NCBI GenBank assembly: GCA_003344405.1
Contig: NOWV01000311.1
Coordinates: forward strand, 1 to 53,351
Reading direction: 5' to 3'
DNA: 53,351 nucleotides
Source of the DNA: Trichoplax sp. H2
Taxonomy: Eukaryota > Placozoa > Uniplacotomia > Trichoplacea
How positions within the stretch are numbered: the first letter of the stretch is position 1; every line of letters starts with the position of its first letter. A model generated the notes under the pieces. It was not told the DNA's origin. It ran no database searches and saw only the letters and a list, made by a program, of their open reading frames with translations. Below, in pieces: positions 26,859 to 38,345 of this stretch. The position numbers and the translations under genes are program-made.

Positions 26859-29800
26859 ATGGCTCTCTATGGTCGCATTTCCTTATTCATTTTTCTGCTA
26901 ATATTGAATGTTTGCATCCATCAAAGCCACTGTATGTATGAAGACCAGATTGGTTCCTTCGATTGGTAATGACAGCCATTCAATTAAGTATTCGTAAACA
27001 AGTAAAGCTGATTGGAATTGTAATGGTTAATTATCTGAACAGATCAACTCTGGGTACTTGCATCCGTTCAAATTTTCTAGGCTTGCTTGAGTAGTTTTAT
27101 CCATGTCCAATGGATTTTAAGATAGAAATAAGCAAAGATACTCTACACACGATGATAGTGCATAGTTCATTCGGGGGACTACAGGAGCAATAATAGCCTA
27201 AAATAGTGATCAAGTCACTTATTCACACACTATTTTACCGATCAAGAACTAACTCAAAGGTTTTTTGACTCACTGATACAGTTTTGGACAGGAGATCTGT
27301 CGTCAATGACGAGTCATGCTGTCACGTACTATTGGATTGTTAGGATAGCGAAACATTTATTCTATAAACTACCCCAAAGTATTCCATCCAATAGAAAAGC
27401 GATAGTGTATCACACATTATGATGGCCAGTTGATGATTCACTGTTACGATAGTGAACGACCATATTCTACGCTGTCGAGGTGGTTAAGTGCCAGTGATTT
27501 CTTAAAATAGCTACCACATTCATTGTAGGAGCACCCAAGTATTCCATCAAATTGAAAGTGATATTGTATCACTGACAGCATCACGATAGACAATTAATCA
27601 TTACCTGTTATAATATGGAAAGACTGTACTTCTACGTTGTAGAGCGGTTATAACATTTGGAGATAACTCAGTAGTCACCCCGACAACACACGACTTAACC
27701 ACACATTGAACTTGGCCCTTATTCAATATCCCGTGTCCTGTAGAAGATGCGATCACTGCAGTTTGATCAATGCTGTCTTAGCTGATTTCTTCACCTTTGA
27801 ATGTCATAATGGTCAATGCAAAATGCCAATCACATTGGATGATTGAATAACACTAGTACAAATTCTCGTCGCTTTGCTGACAGCTTACGATAATGTGCTC
27901 ATTTGTTAATAATTAACAGATAGTATTACCATTTGTCAGTATGACATTGCCAGTAGTTGTATGCTACCCAAATCTGCATCTATCTATGGATGCTACTCTA
28001 TTTATCCATGTCATGAAAGGAAGAGATTGTTGTCAGCAACTTATGGCTGCAACTATACGATTTATTTGATCCTGTCATGTTGTGAGCTGTAAAATGAACA
28101 ACTATAGTACTATATGCGTACAATTAAGAACTATTTAACAATCTCAACATCAAGTATTCTACAGAGTGCTGATCATGATTACCTTCTAATGACTATGCAC
28201 GGCGTAACTTAAATTTCTCCTAGTTTAGCTATACAGTACTTTAATTCCTAATATTCCTGCTCATTCTTTAGGCATCAAAACTATGTTGGGAAAGCAAAAT
28301 TTATCTACGTCGATCAGTCGTCTCATAGTAGTAGACGGTTAGTGATCGGTTCTCATTCAGGTGCTGTAGCTACCTTGAATGCTCGTACTGGTGCGATAGG
28401 TTAGTCAAACAGTAATGAGAGATACGATCTATCTTATCACGATTGTCGATATTTTTTTACGTCTCCCAAGTAATTTGAAGATAAATTAATAGAATCTCTT
28501 ATCATTAAATATTCCATTTAGTATGGCGACAAGTCATGGAAAGGCAAGATGGCCAGTTGAATGCTTTATTACACAAGAATAAGGGTAAGAAAATCTTCTT
28601 GTTTTGAAATACAAATACAATAATTTAACTTTAACGACTCGATTCAATAGTGCATTTTTATGATGGCTATTATACGAAATAACTCGGATACTAATTCTTT
28701 ATTACCTTAGTATCGTCACTAATTTGTCGGCATTTGTAATAGCATATTATGATACGATATGATTATTCCTTTCATAGTTCTAGTATCAGTTTCATCTCAA
28801 GGACGCTTGTTCCGCCGATGGGACTTAAATTCAGGAAATATTTTGTGGGAGTCATCTTTGCCAATGCAATCTTTGTCACATAAAACTCTACAGAGGTAAA
28901 TTATTCCTGTCACAAATACAGTAACTAGTTTAAATGATGTAGCCATTACTTTTGTCTATTGGTGAATTGTGTACTGTACTAAGGCTGATATCGTAAGTAT
29001 CGTTAGTATTTCGTTATAGATAATAATTCAACTCGCGCTAATTTTGAGTATACAGTATATGCAAAAGATACATTCTCTACCTCATCTTGATCGACCTGGA
29101 CGGATATTGTGTTTAACAAAAATAAAGAAAATAATACTTCTTTTATACCCACTTTCTAAATGTTTAGCTGCATCGGTACGGTTGGTTGGAAAGATGGTTG
29201 TATCGATTCTGTAACGAATGATGAGGTGATCGCTACGTTGATCAAAAATACCCTTCTTCTTCACTCTGCTGGCAGTGGTACAATTATCAAGCGAATCGAT
29301 TTACCCCACAGGTACCGTATTTATGACTAAATATTCAACCTCTACGTTGTTGAGCAAACGAGATTATCTAGCAGTATGTAATTTTTAGTCACGATCACGA
29401 ATATTACTCGTACTTTAAGTTTTGATTTGCATTATTTTTTTACTTTGGGCAGTAATAAAATGAAGTATTTTGCCATCTATGCCACTAAAGACAGAATATA
29501 TATTGTTGGAGCTGAAGACCAACTGCGCTTAGCCATCTTAAGTTATCAACGTAATACAGGTGTTCTTTCAGAACAGGTATAGAAATGACTCTAAATTAAC
29601 AATTGTGATACTAACGACTTAATATACAATTTACTAACTGTAATATTTATCAAGAATTCAATGTAACTTACTGCAATATCTAACTTGAAAAAATTGCAAA
29701 TTTTATTCATCCTATATATACAGCGATATGTACAGTGTCCCTGGATCTCATCTATAGAAACTAGGTATACAAGTTTCGTATACGATTTATAAATGGCTTA

Positions 29801-32800
29801 TTGCAATTTATTACTAGAATATACCTACATAATCATGTGATAATCGTTGAATTATTTCTTAAGAATATTTTGATGTTTGATACTACTTTTGAAAATTTTA
29901 TTCTTAGCTGTCTGGTGATTGATGGAACGTTGATTTGTACTGATATATCATCTGAAAGCCTTCAAACAATTAATTTGCCCTCAAAGGCCGAGAGCTTCCA
30001 AACTCATTCTTTATTGGTAATGGATAAATTCCGAAGTATTTTACCGAATCTTAGTTATACACTCTAATCTAAGGTTTACTAAATACAAAATACTCTAAGC
30101 ATATAACTTACGGTACTCTTACAAACTCAGAGCCTAGGTGTAACTGAAAGAATCACGAAGAGGTCGTACCTCAAGCCCTTGTTTGATCGTGGATCGCAAC
30201 GTCAAGAATATATCGTTGCCTTGTCATCGAAGCATCAGCTTGTTGCCAGAAATGGACCAAACGGCCAATTTGCCGTCAAGGAATTAAAGTCGGAGGTACC
30301 TGATAATTCTGAATAACAATCTTGTGATTTTAACCATTTAACCGTACAATACGCGTATTATGAAATGTATATTTATCAAAAATGTAACTATTTTCTTATA
30401 TTTGCTTTTCGATAATCAGAATCCGCTATTACTCTCAAGTGCAACGCTCAGTAATAAATATTACGTATTTTCTACTGAAAGTTTTGAACACGTACGTTAT
30501 AACTAAGCTGTTTAATGTACAGTATGTTATAAGCGATTAGACGATTCTTATGACCTTATTTAATTTTATTTGAATTATTTAGAAACAAAAAATTACCTGG
30601 TTGGATCTCGACGAAGCTAGCGATCTAACGGAATTACAGACAGAGTTTGACACGGATGAAGATCGCGGATTACCAGAAAATGTAAATATTTTTTAACTAT
30701 AGTATCATGCTAGAAGTTAATAGCCAGGGTAATGGATTGTATTATGAAACTGATAAAGCACCCTTAAATCTAACGTTAAAAATCTTACATAAATTAGGCA
30801 ATAGCCATGATGTTCTTAAAGAAAGACAAAACCCTAAGCTACAGGGTATTGTTTACGTACGAAGACCATTCGTTGGCGTTATTGCAGCAAAGCGGTAAAT
30901 CTTTTTGGTCACGAGATGAAGCTTTAGCGGAAATCTTAGTTGCTGAAATGGTCGAATTAGCTTTACCTGTCTCTGAACGTCTTCAATCGCTATATGACGA
31001 AGTCACGATAGCCAAAGGTCTAAAAAGAACCTTTAAATACAATTTAGACACCTATTTTCTAAAATACGCGTACACGCTCGTGTACTATTATTCATTGCAG
31101 ATGGGGTCTTATCCCTTTTTTTCCGCCGTATCTCTTCTCAATTAAGCCAATTACAAGTATTTGGAATATCCATAATATCCAATAGCCTCTAATTAACTTT
31201 AATAGTTACTAAAATTTGAATTATGTATTTTACCATTTAGGTTTTGATCGCATCATTTAAAGATTTTCCTTACAATATTTGGAGCAGTGGAAATAACAAA
31301 AAGGACCAAAAATTAGTCAGAGATCAATTCAATTTACGCAAAATGATTGTAGCTGTTACCCTTTCAGGAAAGGTAAACTTAATTAGATCAGTAACATGAT
31401 AGAGTTTTTAGAATTGTAAAATAGCCAAATAAGATCCATTCTTTTATTCTAATGGCTTACGATCACACTTTGGTAGTTATTCGGAATTGATACTGCCAGT
31501 GGCGATATAGTCTGGAAACATTACCTCCATAATCTAGCGCCATTTAATGAATACGGAAATCCACGAATCCTTCTTTTCGAACAAAGAACAACAGCTCATT
31601 ACCCTTTGCCCCCAAGATGTATTGTTCTTGGCAATGCTAAGGTAATGGCTACATTTTATTGTATGAAGTCGAGTTATGGTGATATAATGTTATATAAGTT
31701 TATATACCAGCTGTTTTTATTAATTTTCAGAACGATAATGGAAAATCTTTAATATATGTATTTAACCCATTAACGGGAAAAGCATTTAAAGACAGTGAAA
31801 CCGATGGTGTATTAGTCGATCATAAAATCAAGCAAGCAATGATTTTAAGCCTCACAGATAATCATTTTTCAAAAATTTTGCTAATGGTCGACCCTAATAA
31901 TCAGGTATTTTCAAGAAATGTGTGTTATTTATTAGCTACCAAGTATAGTATTTTGATTTCAGTTACCTTATTTTATTTAGATTTACATCAACCCATCGAC
32001 ACCGGAAGCTGAAGGAGTTGTTATAGATAACTTAGAATCATTGTACCTTCATACAGTCAATAAAGATGATGGTCAATTGAATGGATACGCGCTATCGACG
32101 GATGCCACAGATGTAAACTTAATTATATCTTTTGATATTACATCATCTCTCGTTATATATCGTAACTGATCAGTTGACCACAATTTATTCCACCAATTGG
32201 TTAATAAAAATTCAGAGAATTATTGCTAAAAATATATGGACCACGCGAATCCCCATTGATAATCAGGTCATAAGTTTAATTTTTCCCAAATTGCCAAACG
32301 GTAAGTCTCTAACAATATTTTCGAATATAAAATTCTATTTACAGTTCATTCGTTTTGATTAAATGATTTTATTCGGAATTTTTCCTTAGAACCGGTTCAT
32401 TCTCAAGGTCGAGTTTTAGGCAATCGTAGTGTTCTATACAAGTACGCCAATCCCAACTTAATTGCTATTACTACTGAATCTAAGGATAAGGACAAACGTA
32501 AGTCTTACATTATGGTAATCAACTTATATCTGCAGATATACCATACAATCTTTTGATAAGTTTCAGCAACAAATAACAGTCAGGATAAATATATTTTATT
32601 TTTTATCTTCTAAAAACGAAATTAGCGATTGTCGAAATATTCTTAGTCGATGGAGTTACAGGCGCTATCGTGTTTCAAACATACCAAAAGAATGCCAGAG
32701 GTCCTGTCAAACTAGTACTTTGTGAACATTGGATTGTGGTGAGAAATATATTGAATACTTTAAACCGTTTTCTACCAAAAAAATATTGATATTTCGTATT

Positions 32801-33878
32801 TGTTCCTCAGTTTCATTACTGGAACACCAAGTACAGGAGATATGAAATGGCTGTCATAGAATTATTCGAAGGGCAAAAGAAATTAAATGAGTTAGATTTA
32901 CTATCTTATTTTCCATTATCGTATTATTCAATAACGCTTATATTTTTTCTTTGCTTCATTAAATATCATTACCTAAATTTCTTATACTTCGTTTGCTATA
33001 GGACAATCTTCTCATCGTTCATTACACAGCTGAATACCGTCAGCATGCAATCTTATGTATTTCCTTTTGATGTAATAACTATGACAGTAACGCGTACCGA
33101 AAAAGCGATTACGCATAAAGATATTCTAAGTGCGATTTAATCATTTGACCTTTATTAGATCTTAAAAATACAATTTATTGATTAAAGATTTGATTATTTC
33201 TAACAGTCGGACTACCTGGTGGTGAGATACTTTCTTTACCGAAAGTTTTATTAGATCCTAGAAGACCCTTTGTTTTAAGTGCTAGCGATAGGTATAATTT
33301 TGTTCGAACACTAATTTTACAACGACACGTTTTTATAGCGTGAAAAAATGAACTATTTCTGACTTACAAACGATATTTTCTAACGTAGAGAGGAAGGCCT
33401 TATACAATATGTTCCAGAATTACCTTTCCCTACTGCTAACGTAATCAATTATAATCAAACGGTAAAGACAGTTACTGTAGTAATAACTTCACTGTCCTGG
33501 AGTTTTTTTTCAATATTTATCAATAATGTTTAATTTTAACCCATAGATTAACGGATTACGAAAGATTATTACCGCACCTGCTGGCTTGGAGTCTACTTCT
33601 CTTGTTTTCGCATATGGTTTAGGTAGAGGAATATTATAACGTCAGATTCATAGATTATTTATACTGCATGGTCTCAGCAGTTAATATGGAATCAATTATG
33701 TTATTGTTCATTCTTAGATTTGTTTTATACCCGCGTAACTCCTTCCAAGATGTTCGATGTCCTTAAAGAAGATTTCGATTACACATTTATTACTATAGTG
33801 CTCACGGCCATGATCTTAGTATCCTTGGTAACTGCTCAATTATCATCATCGTCTAACTTAAAAAAATTATGGAAGTAA
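26859..33878 (+). CDS. EMC1: ER membrane protein complex subunit 1 (EMC1), 26 exons, about 1,009 codons
   Basis: Largest lumenal subunit of the EMC insertase, which inserts tail-anchored and multipass proteins into the ER membrane. A signal peptide ([16 protein letters not shown]) is followed by [10 protein letters not shown]; two beta-propellers follow, and the last exon carries one membrane helix and a short tail ending NLKKLWK. Exons: 26859-26965, 28272-28399, 28522-28584, 28778-28895, 29168-29311, 29453-29576, 29724-29764, 29908-30016, 30131-30295, 30420-30491, 30583-30681, 30728-31017, 31101-31156, 31241-31372, 31477-31641, 31731-31904, 31981-32112, 32216-32300, 32390-32497, 32626-32738, 32811-32890, 33002-33129, 33207-33291, 33389-33461, 33547-33622, 33718-33878. 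Family landmarks include [43 protein letters not shown]-like [22 protein letters not shown] and VFAYGLD. Exon 12 contains a one-base frameshift (30798-30815). AATAAA at 33926. Confidence 0.96.
27365..27665 (+). repeat. Imperfect tandem duplication in EMC1 intron 1
   Basis: Two degenerate units of about 150 bp. The first holds AAGTATTCCATCCAAT, GATAGTGTATCAC and ACCATATTCTACGCTGT. The second holds AAGTATTCCATCAAAT, GATATTGTATCAC and TGTACTTCTACGTTGT. Old duplication in a 1.3-kb intron. Confidence 0.55.
27851..27893. repeat. Dispersed 43-bp segment, copy 2
   Basis: Same-orientation match to 1260-1303 centred on CGTCGCTTTGCTGAC, here inside EMC1 intron 1. Flanks are unrelated to copy 1. Confidence 0.6.
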
Positions 33879-36818
33879 ACCTTGTGATCATTTTCTAATT
33901 CATACCTCCAGTCTGTCATATTGATAATAAAATAAAGACGAAATGGTACTGTATAAAAGCAGATAGGTCTGCATTTTATCTTCGTATATTAACAACTACA
34001 TGATATAGGAGAAACCGGAATCGATTAGATTTCGAAAAAGAATACCTGTAAAGATGGATTTGATGTACTTCTGTTGTCAGTGCGAGTTATCTGTTCTTGT
34101 CGGAACTGATTTAATGCTGAATTACGTTTTTTTTATCATTTATGACTGATGAGATGCGCCATTGTTTTTACTTAGTACGGTACAAAATTTTGTTTTATTA
34201 CCTAGGTTTACGGTTATTTATTTCTTTTTGCCCATAAAGACCGACTTATAAGATTTTAATAAATATTAATAATTGATGTTGTGCCCAGATAAAAGGTACA
34301 CTCATCTAAGCAAGATTGCTTCACTATTTCCTGTGGGTTCTTCTAAAATTAACAGTACCTTTCGTACTATAAGTAATGTAAAAATATTACTCATAAAATA
34401 GTTATCCTACATTGATATACCATATTAAATATTGTACTGTCTTGTTAACGCTAACCTCTGCTAGTTCTATTAGCTTATAATTACGATTATCATTAACTGC
34501 ACTAAGAACTAAATGTTTTTCATTGTGTCAGGCTCTTAACTCATCAAAAGAAGTTGTATAATCTAGTGCATTACTATTCTATATAGCAAATGAGTAGACC
34601 GTATGTATTAACATTTTCTGATGACAGGAGAGATCTAATGTAGACAAATTAAAGACGTTAATTGCTTAAGTTAAGAGAAATGTATTTTCCCCTTAGTTAA
34701 TGTTAAATTAATAAATGTGACTAAAGCTTATGTTTAAAATCTATAGCTTTCGAAATCTTAGCTGTCGATAATTCAATAATCAGACTCTTCGCTCCAGAGT
34801 TTTATAAATTATGCTTTGTTTCGCTTCTTTCCCAAAAAAGTAGGACGTACGCGTAACTCTGTTAGAAACTTAATCCAAGGTCAACGTCTATCCAATCGCA
34901 GTGATATCTAATTTTGTATTACTGATATGCACGTATTCACCTCATTATTTTTTATCATATTTATTATTATGTTACTTGAAATGATTGAACCTCATTTAAT
35001 TAATGAAGAGGGAAAAATTTAAATTCAAATTTAAAAAAGGTAAAGAAATAATGAGTTTAAGATTATGATCTAAGTAATCTAAATCATCGAAAAATTGAAT
35101 AGAAATGTCTCATACAAGATATAGTATTTCAGTTTTTAAAGGCAATATGTAGAAAAGCATTTAAAAGTATCTTAATAATAGTTATAGGAATCAATTCCGA
35201 TGCAAACTGCCGCAATCAATAATCAGTTCGGTCATATCAAAGGAGATTCTACGATGGAAATAATAAGGCTGATAATATACGCATATTGGAAGAGAGCGAA
35301 AATCGTTTCAATCTTATTTACAAAGTTATCTCATAACAATTTCGTACATTTCTTAATACTGTATATCATAATACAATTAAAATTCATAATAAGAAAAACG
35401 AATATATTCGTATAAAATCCAATTCAATATTAAAATTGAATTAGATCATAATCAGTTCATAGCTAGCTATAACTTTATGGTTACTCATTTTATTAAAACT
35501 ACGTAAAAAGTAAAGAGGCATCGACTAAATCCATCGATTCTGAGATAGCGATAACAAGCTTCGAAAATAGTCGAGAAACCACTGATCGGTGACGTAACTT
35601 ATTGCATAGTAAATATATTGTGCATTCGATTCTTTATTAGCTACTCTTTCAACGTAAGTTATCATTAATCTTGTTACTTCTGCTTGGAGCTAGTATAATT
35701 TCAATTGATAACGTAATTGCTAATACGGATATCAATTATTTCCATGAGACAAGTATGCGGTACCTCTTTAATGTATTAATGATCTATTCCCATTTCCGTC
35801 ATTTATATACTCGTCAATGGAGGCCGCTTATGCTTGATTACAATACAGAAATAGTTACAGTATTTCCTATCCGGGAACCGATCGGTCTCTTACTTGATAG
35901 TGATGCTAATGTTATTTTTCATCACCACTAGAGTATAAAATAATCGATAAATAAAATCAGATAAGTGATGGAATGCAATCTCAAATTTATTTGTAAATCA
36001 CAATTGTAGACAATTGGAATAGGTGATAAAAGAAAATATTAATCTACCTACCAAGCTATAAGCTATAATCGATACGTCTTCGTTTAGCTGGAGGTTGCGA
36101 AACTTCTATCCATCATTATCATTAGTGAAAATAGAAAATAGAATGATAATAACCAATCAATCAATCAACCCAATCCAAGTAATTATTAAAGCAATTTTGA
36201 ATTATTCTATCGAACTAGAATGTGACTAACAAGCCTTAGATCAAACATTTCTTATCAATAAAGTAAACAGTTATAGCCAATCAGATCAAATGGATTAAAT
36301 AATATCAAGCCAGCGGTGATAATTAAATCAGTATGATTAGAGACGATGCATAAAGTTTTCTATTGAGTTTTGAACTATAGCAATTCATATTAGGCCTTAA
36401 GGTAATCATATTGTATGTTGAATTCTTTGTCCATTTTATTTATTGGGAGTAGTGTAACAAATTGATTTGAATCAATTTACGACATACAAGTTGAGAAGAT
36501 AAACAATAAGCAAGTTGAATGCTTGAGTTCATATTTAATAATCTAAATTGGCTATTCCTACTTGTTGAATTATTTGGTATACAACCGTATCTAATAAGAA
36601 AGAGCCAAAATTCCTCTACATGTTATACCTATCCATTAAAGTAGTTCAATATCCATATCACTATAATCTATACTTGCGCTATCAATGACAGTATACGGAT
36701 ACTTATATGAAACAATTACCAAAATATATAAATAATGATTATCTATTTGAATCTTTTGGTCAATATTATAAATTGTGTTATAATTATTGTTCTACAGGCG
36801 CTATTGAAAACCTACAAT
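33879..36818. other. Intergenic region between EMC1 and the Sel1 gene, with two unassigned coding-like blocks
   Basis: No secure gene. Block 1 (about 35219-35335): after a CAG, a frame containing ADNIRILEESENRFNLIYK reaches TAA. Block 2 (35641-35931): after TTTATTAG, a 96-codon frame with a hydrophobic LSLILLLLLGAS segment, then YLFNVLMIYSHFRHLY, ends at a stop; it has no ATG. The two could be exons of one small membrane or secreted protein, but I cannot place a start codon or recognise a family. A short (AATC)n tract lies near 36152-36168. No TACTG cluster occurs. Confidence 0.4.
35641..35931 (+). CDS. Possible terminal exon with hydrophobic leader, unrecognised
   Basis: Open for 96 codons after an acceptor-like TTTATTAG. 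It begins LLFQRKLSLILLLLLGAS, which resembles a signal anchor, then runs through tyrosine- and histidine-rich sequence to HHH and TAG. No in-frame ATG precedes the hydrophobic segment, so an upstream exon would be needed. Amino-acid composition is plausible for a protein, but AT-rich DNA gives such frames by chance at some rate. No family assigned. Confidence 0.25.
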   Translation, partial: LLFQRKLSLILLLLLGASIISIDNVIANTDINYFHETSMRYLFNVLMIYSHFRHLYTRQWRPLMLDYNTEIVTVFPIREPIGLLLDSDANVIFHHH

Positions 36819-38345
36819 CTACTTACCGATTTGAATTAAATCCATTTTTTGCCTTGCTTTATCGGCCAAGTGGGCAGTATAAATATCACAAAACAATCCA
36901 TCTTTTTCAATTGCATTAGTATAAAATGTCCGTGCTTGGGTTAAATCGACATCAATACCTAGACCATATTCGTACATTAAACCTTTATAGTAAGGTGATA
37001 GAGAAGAGCATTTCATTGCTAATTTGAAATAATATGTCGATGATATATCTTCAGTTAAAGACAATGTTTGCGGCGATTTCAAAATTAATTTAGCTAATCG
37101 ATAACAGCCGTAACCGTAAAATTGATTAATTAATCGAGCACGTCTATAACAACCGATAGCAACTTGAATGTCATCACACGATGATAATCGCCTCTTTTGA
37201 ATCAATTTGCCAATTTGCCATGCAGCATAATGAGAATAAGCATCGTTATTTTTTTGTAATGCTAGATAGTAATAATAGCTAGCTTGATTGTAATGGTGAT
37301 GGATACCGAGCCCATAATGATACATTAGACCTAGTGAATAATACATACAACTGGTTGGGAATGGAAATGTTTCAATATCACTATTAACCAGGGCAAATTT
37401 GAGATAATCTAATGCAAGTGGATAATTTCGTAGGATGATATCAGTTACACCACGAAAATAAAGAATAGCTAAATAATACATAACGATACTAAATCCAAAC
37501 GACGATGATGCCGTTAGGTAATCGACAATTAACTCCGTTGAATAGTTATGCCTATAGTCTTTAATGATTAATAGCTTGGACATAATATGTCCATGTTGGG
37601 CTGCTTTATATAAATATTTTTCAGCTTTTTCTTTATAATCATGGCCATCGTAGCCAATTTTAAGACGATATAACCAATAGCCAAGATAATAATAAGAAGC
37701 AGCACAACCGAATTTTCCACCTTGACTAAAGTAACGGTAGGCTTGAAGGTAATATTGACGACTTTCAGTTAAGCCACTAACTGTCCCTTTCTTATAAGCG
37801 ATAAATCCCAAATAATGGTTCCAACGACCGAGTTTAGCTTGATCCTCCTCACTTCGGATTTGCTCTTCTAGCCAGTTTTTGTACCGATTGATCCCGTCTT
37901 GCCATAATTTCGATGAAGCTAAATAATAACTGTACTTTTGTTCGGCTTTACAGTAAGCTCCACAAGCAGCAGCTTTAATTAATAATCGGACTTTGATATC
38001 AATCAGGTGATGAGATTGGCTAATAAATCGTATTTTATCAGCGTCTCGTCTTTCTTCGTGGCTACCGATCATTTGACAAAGATAATAAGGTGCTACCGGA
38101 TGGCCGTGATCGCTAGCAATTTGGTAGTGTTCGTAAGCTTTTTCTAAATTTTGATGAATTCCATCTTTACCTAAATGATAGATACGCCCTAACTCATAAT
38201 GTGAATGAGGGCTGTTACCCTCTTCGGTTAACTTGATATGCTTCTTCATCACTTCTTTAACTAAATTTCGATAACTTTTATCGGCATGATTAGCCAGCAT
38301 TTCTGCCAGTAATTGATCTACGTTACTTTTTTTATTCTTAGACAT
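36819..38345 (-). CDS. Intronless Sel1-like repeat protein, 508 aa
   Basis: Sel1-like repeats (SLR, a TPR-related alpha-hairpin of 36-44 residues) form solenoid scaffolds for protein-protein contacts. The single open frame starts MSKNKKSNVDQLLAEML and carries repeated SLR signatures: YELGRIYHLGKDGIHQN followed by KAYEHYQIASDHGHP; YYYLGYWLYRLKIG then KAEKYLYKAAQHGH; YSLGLMYHYGLGIHHH then QASYYYYLAL; and YKGLMYEYGLGIDVD then QARTFYTNAIEKDG, roughly at residues 50-90, 215-260, 330-375 and 450-485. There is no signal peptide or membrane helix, so it is not SEL1L itself (the ER-associated degradation receptor) but a cytosolic SLR protein. It is strikingly different from its neighbours: one 1.5-kb exon among genes with 4-26 exons, and no TACTG cluster upstream. 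A retrogene or laterally acquired gene is possible; no poly-A tail remnant is visible at its 3' side. Confidence 0.85.
   Translation of the reverse strand: MSKNKKSNVDQLLAEMLANHADKSYRNLVKEVMKKHIKLTEEGNSPHSHYELGRIYHLGKDGIHQNLEKAYEHYQIASDHGHPVAPYYLCQMIGSHEERRDADKIRFISQSHHLIDIKVRLLIKAAACGAYCKAEQKYSYYLASSKLWQDGINRYKNWLEEQIRSEEDQAKLGRWNHYLGFIAYKKGTVSGLTESRQYYLQAYRYFSQGGKFGCAASYYYLGYWLYRLKIGYDGHDYKEKAEKYLYKAAQHGHIMSKLLIIKDYRHNYSTELIVDYLTASSSFGFSIVMYYLAILYFRGVTDIILRNYPLALDYLKFALVNSDIETFPFPTSCMYYSLGLMYHYGLGIHHHYNQASYYYYLALQKNNDAYSHYAAWQIGKLIQKRRLSSCDDIQVAIGCYRRARLINQFYGYGCYRLAKLILKSPQTLSLTEDISSTYYFKLAMKCSSLSPYYKGLMYEYGLGIDVDLTQARTFYTNAIEKDGLFCDIYTAHLADKARQKMDLIQIGK

Noticed and set aside
36819-38345. 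Calling the Sel1-repeat gene SEL1L
   Set aside because: SEL1L has a signal peptide, a lumenal repeat region and a C-terminal membrane helix. None is present here, so only the repeat family is assigned.
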